Below, one piece after another: positions 5,518 through 5,792 of a DNA stretch of 5,792 nucleotides. A model generated the notes under the pieces. The model worked only from the letters and a program-made list of their open reading frames with translations. It was not told the DNA's origin and did no database searches. The stretch lies in contig PMCY01000232.1 in assembly GCA_003154255.1 (NCBI GenBank), positions 2,218 to 8,009 of the forward strand, given 5' to 3'. How positions within the stretch are numbered: the stretch's first letter is position 1; each line of letters opens with the position of its first letter. The translations under genes were made by a program, and so were the position numbers. The DNA comes from Candidatus Aminicenantota bacterium. GTDB taxonomy: Bacteria > Acidobacteriota > Aminicenantia > Aminicenantales > UBA4085.

Positions 5518-5792
5518 ACGACGATCTTCTTGATGAGCGGGTTGATCCGGGTCAGGACCTCGTAGGCGGTCGTATCGATGCGGGCGGCCAGCTCACCGGC
5601 CTTGATTTCCTCGCCGCCGTCCCGGCCGATCAGGGTGACCGTGTCGCCGACGCGGCAGGGGATGCCGGTGACATCGATGATGATCATGTCCATCGAGACC
5701 CGGCCCCGGACCCGGGCCCGCCGTCCGTTGACGAGGACGTCGCCCTTGCCGGACAGGCCGCGGTCGTAGCCGTGCCAGTAGCCGATGGGCAC
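5514..5792 (-). CDS. alr: Alanine racemase, C-terminal fragment (5' part outside window)
   Basis: This is a PLP-dependent enzyme interconverting L- and D-alanine in the cytoplasm, supplying D-Ala for peptidoglycan. Only the last 92 residues are here; they form the C-terminal beta domain of Alr. Visible family motifs are PIGYWHGYDRGL (canonical PIGYADGY-R), GRRARVRGRVSMDMIIIDVT (canonical GR-x-CMD, shown in part), GDTVTLIG, and TTAYEVLTRINPLIKKIVV, where the Tyr corresponds to the conserved Tyr of the INYEV motif. His replaces the usual Asp in GY-x-D-G. The PLP-lysine and the catalytic YG-x-x-Y tyrosine lie upstream, outside the window. The GTG at the window edge is an internal Val codon, not a start. 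The ending INPLIKKIVV lacks the S-x-R-VPR-x-Y form of Geobacillus Alr but resembles a common variant. A fusion further upstream (for example MurF-Alr) cannot be excluded. Confidence 0.9.
   Translation of the reverse strand: MPIGYWHGYDRGLSGKGDVLVNGRRARVRGRVSMDMIIIDVTGIPCRVGDTVTLIGRDGGEEIKAGELAARIDTTAYEVLTRINPLIKKIVV

Overview
The window comes from a GC-rich, diderm (outer-membrane) bacterium. An outer-membrane efflux lipoprotein and its partner pump genes are present, third codon positions are strongly G/C, and ATG and GTG starts both occur. The style would fit Acidobacteriota-like or related deep-branching Gram-negative lineages, but the sequence alone does not fix the taxon and I hold that guess loosely.

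Layout. Positions 1-4003 are a minus-strand operon, read right to left: an outer-membrane factor of the TolC/CzcC type (2579-4003), a periplasmic adaptor of the AcrA/HlyD type (1492-2586), and the first 495 residues of an RND inner-membrane pump (1-1485, running off the left edge). The genes are packed tightly, with an 8-nt stop/start overlap and then a 6-nt gap. Their products should form one tripartite proton-driven efflux pump spanning both membranes. The Asp-Asp pair in TM4 of the pump favours an organic-substrate (drug/lipid-like) pump over the heavy-metal subfamily; the real substrate cannot be read from sequence.

Positions 4004-4302 are a divergent intergenic region of lower GC. Toward the efflux operon it holds a possible 28-codon leader ORF with a good Shine-Dalgarno sequence, whose stop overlaps the GTG start of the outer-membrane gene, and an imperfect hairpin just before that gene's own ribosome binding site. 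Toward the right it holds an AT-rich patch and a perfect 6-bp hairpin.

Positions 4303-5517 (plus) encode a complete HemW-type radical-SAM heme chaperone. Its conserved core is interrupted by about 31 extra in-frame residues (about 4606-4698) that look foreign to the gene and contain an inverted repeat. Positions 5514-5792 (minus) are the C-terminal 92 residues of alanine racemase, whose gene continues past the right edge. The two genes converge and share a CTAG containing both stop codons.

Most of the window is ordinary: one efflux operon and two housekeeping genes. I see no defence system, CRISPR array, tRNA/rRNA or recognisable IS element. The most unusual signal is the insert inside hemW, followed by the leader-ORF arrangement ahead of the efflux operon.
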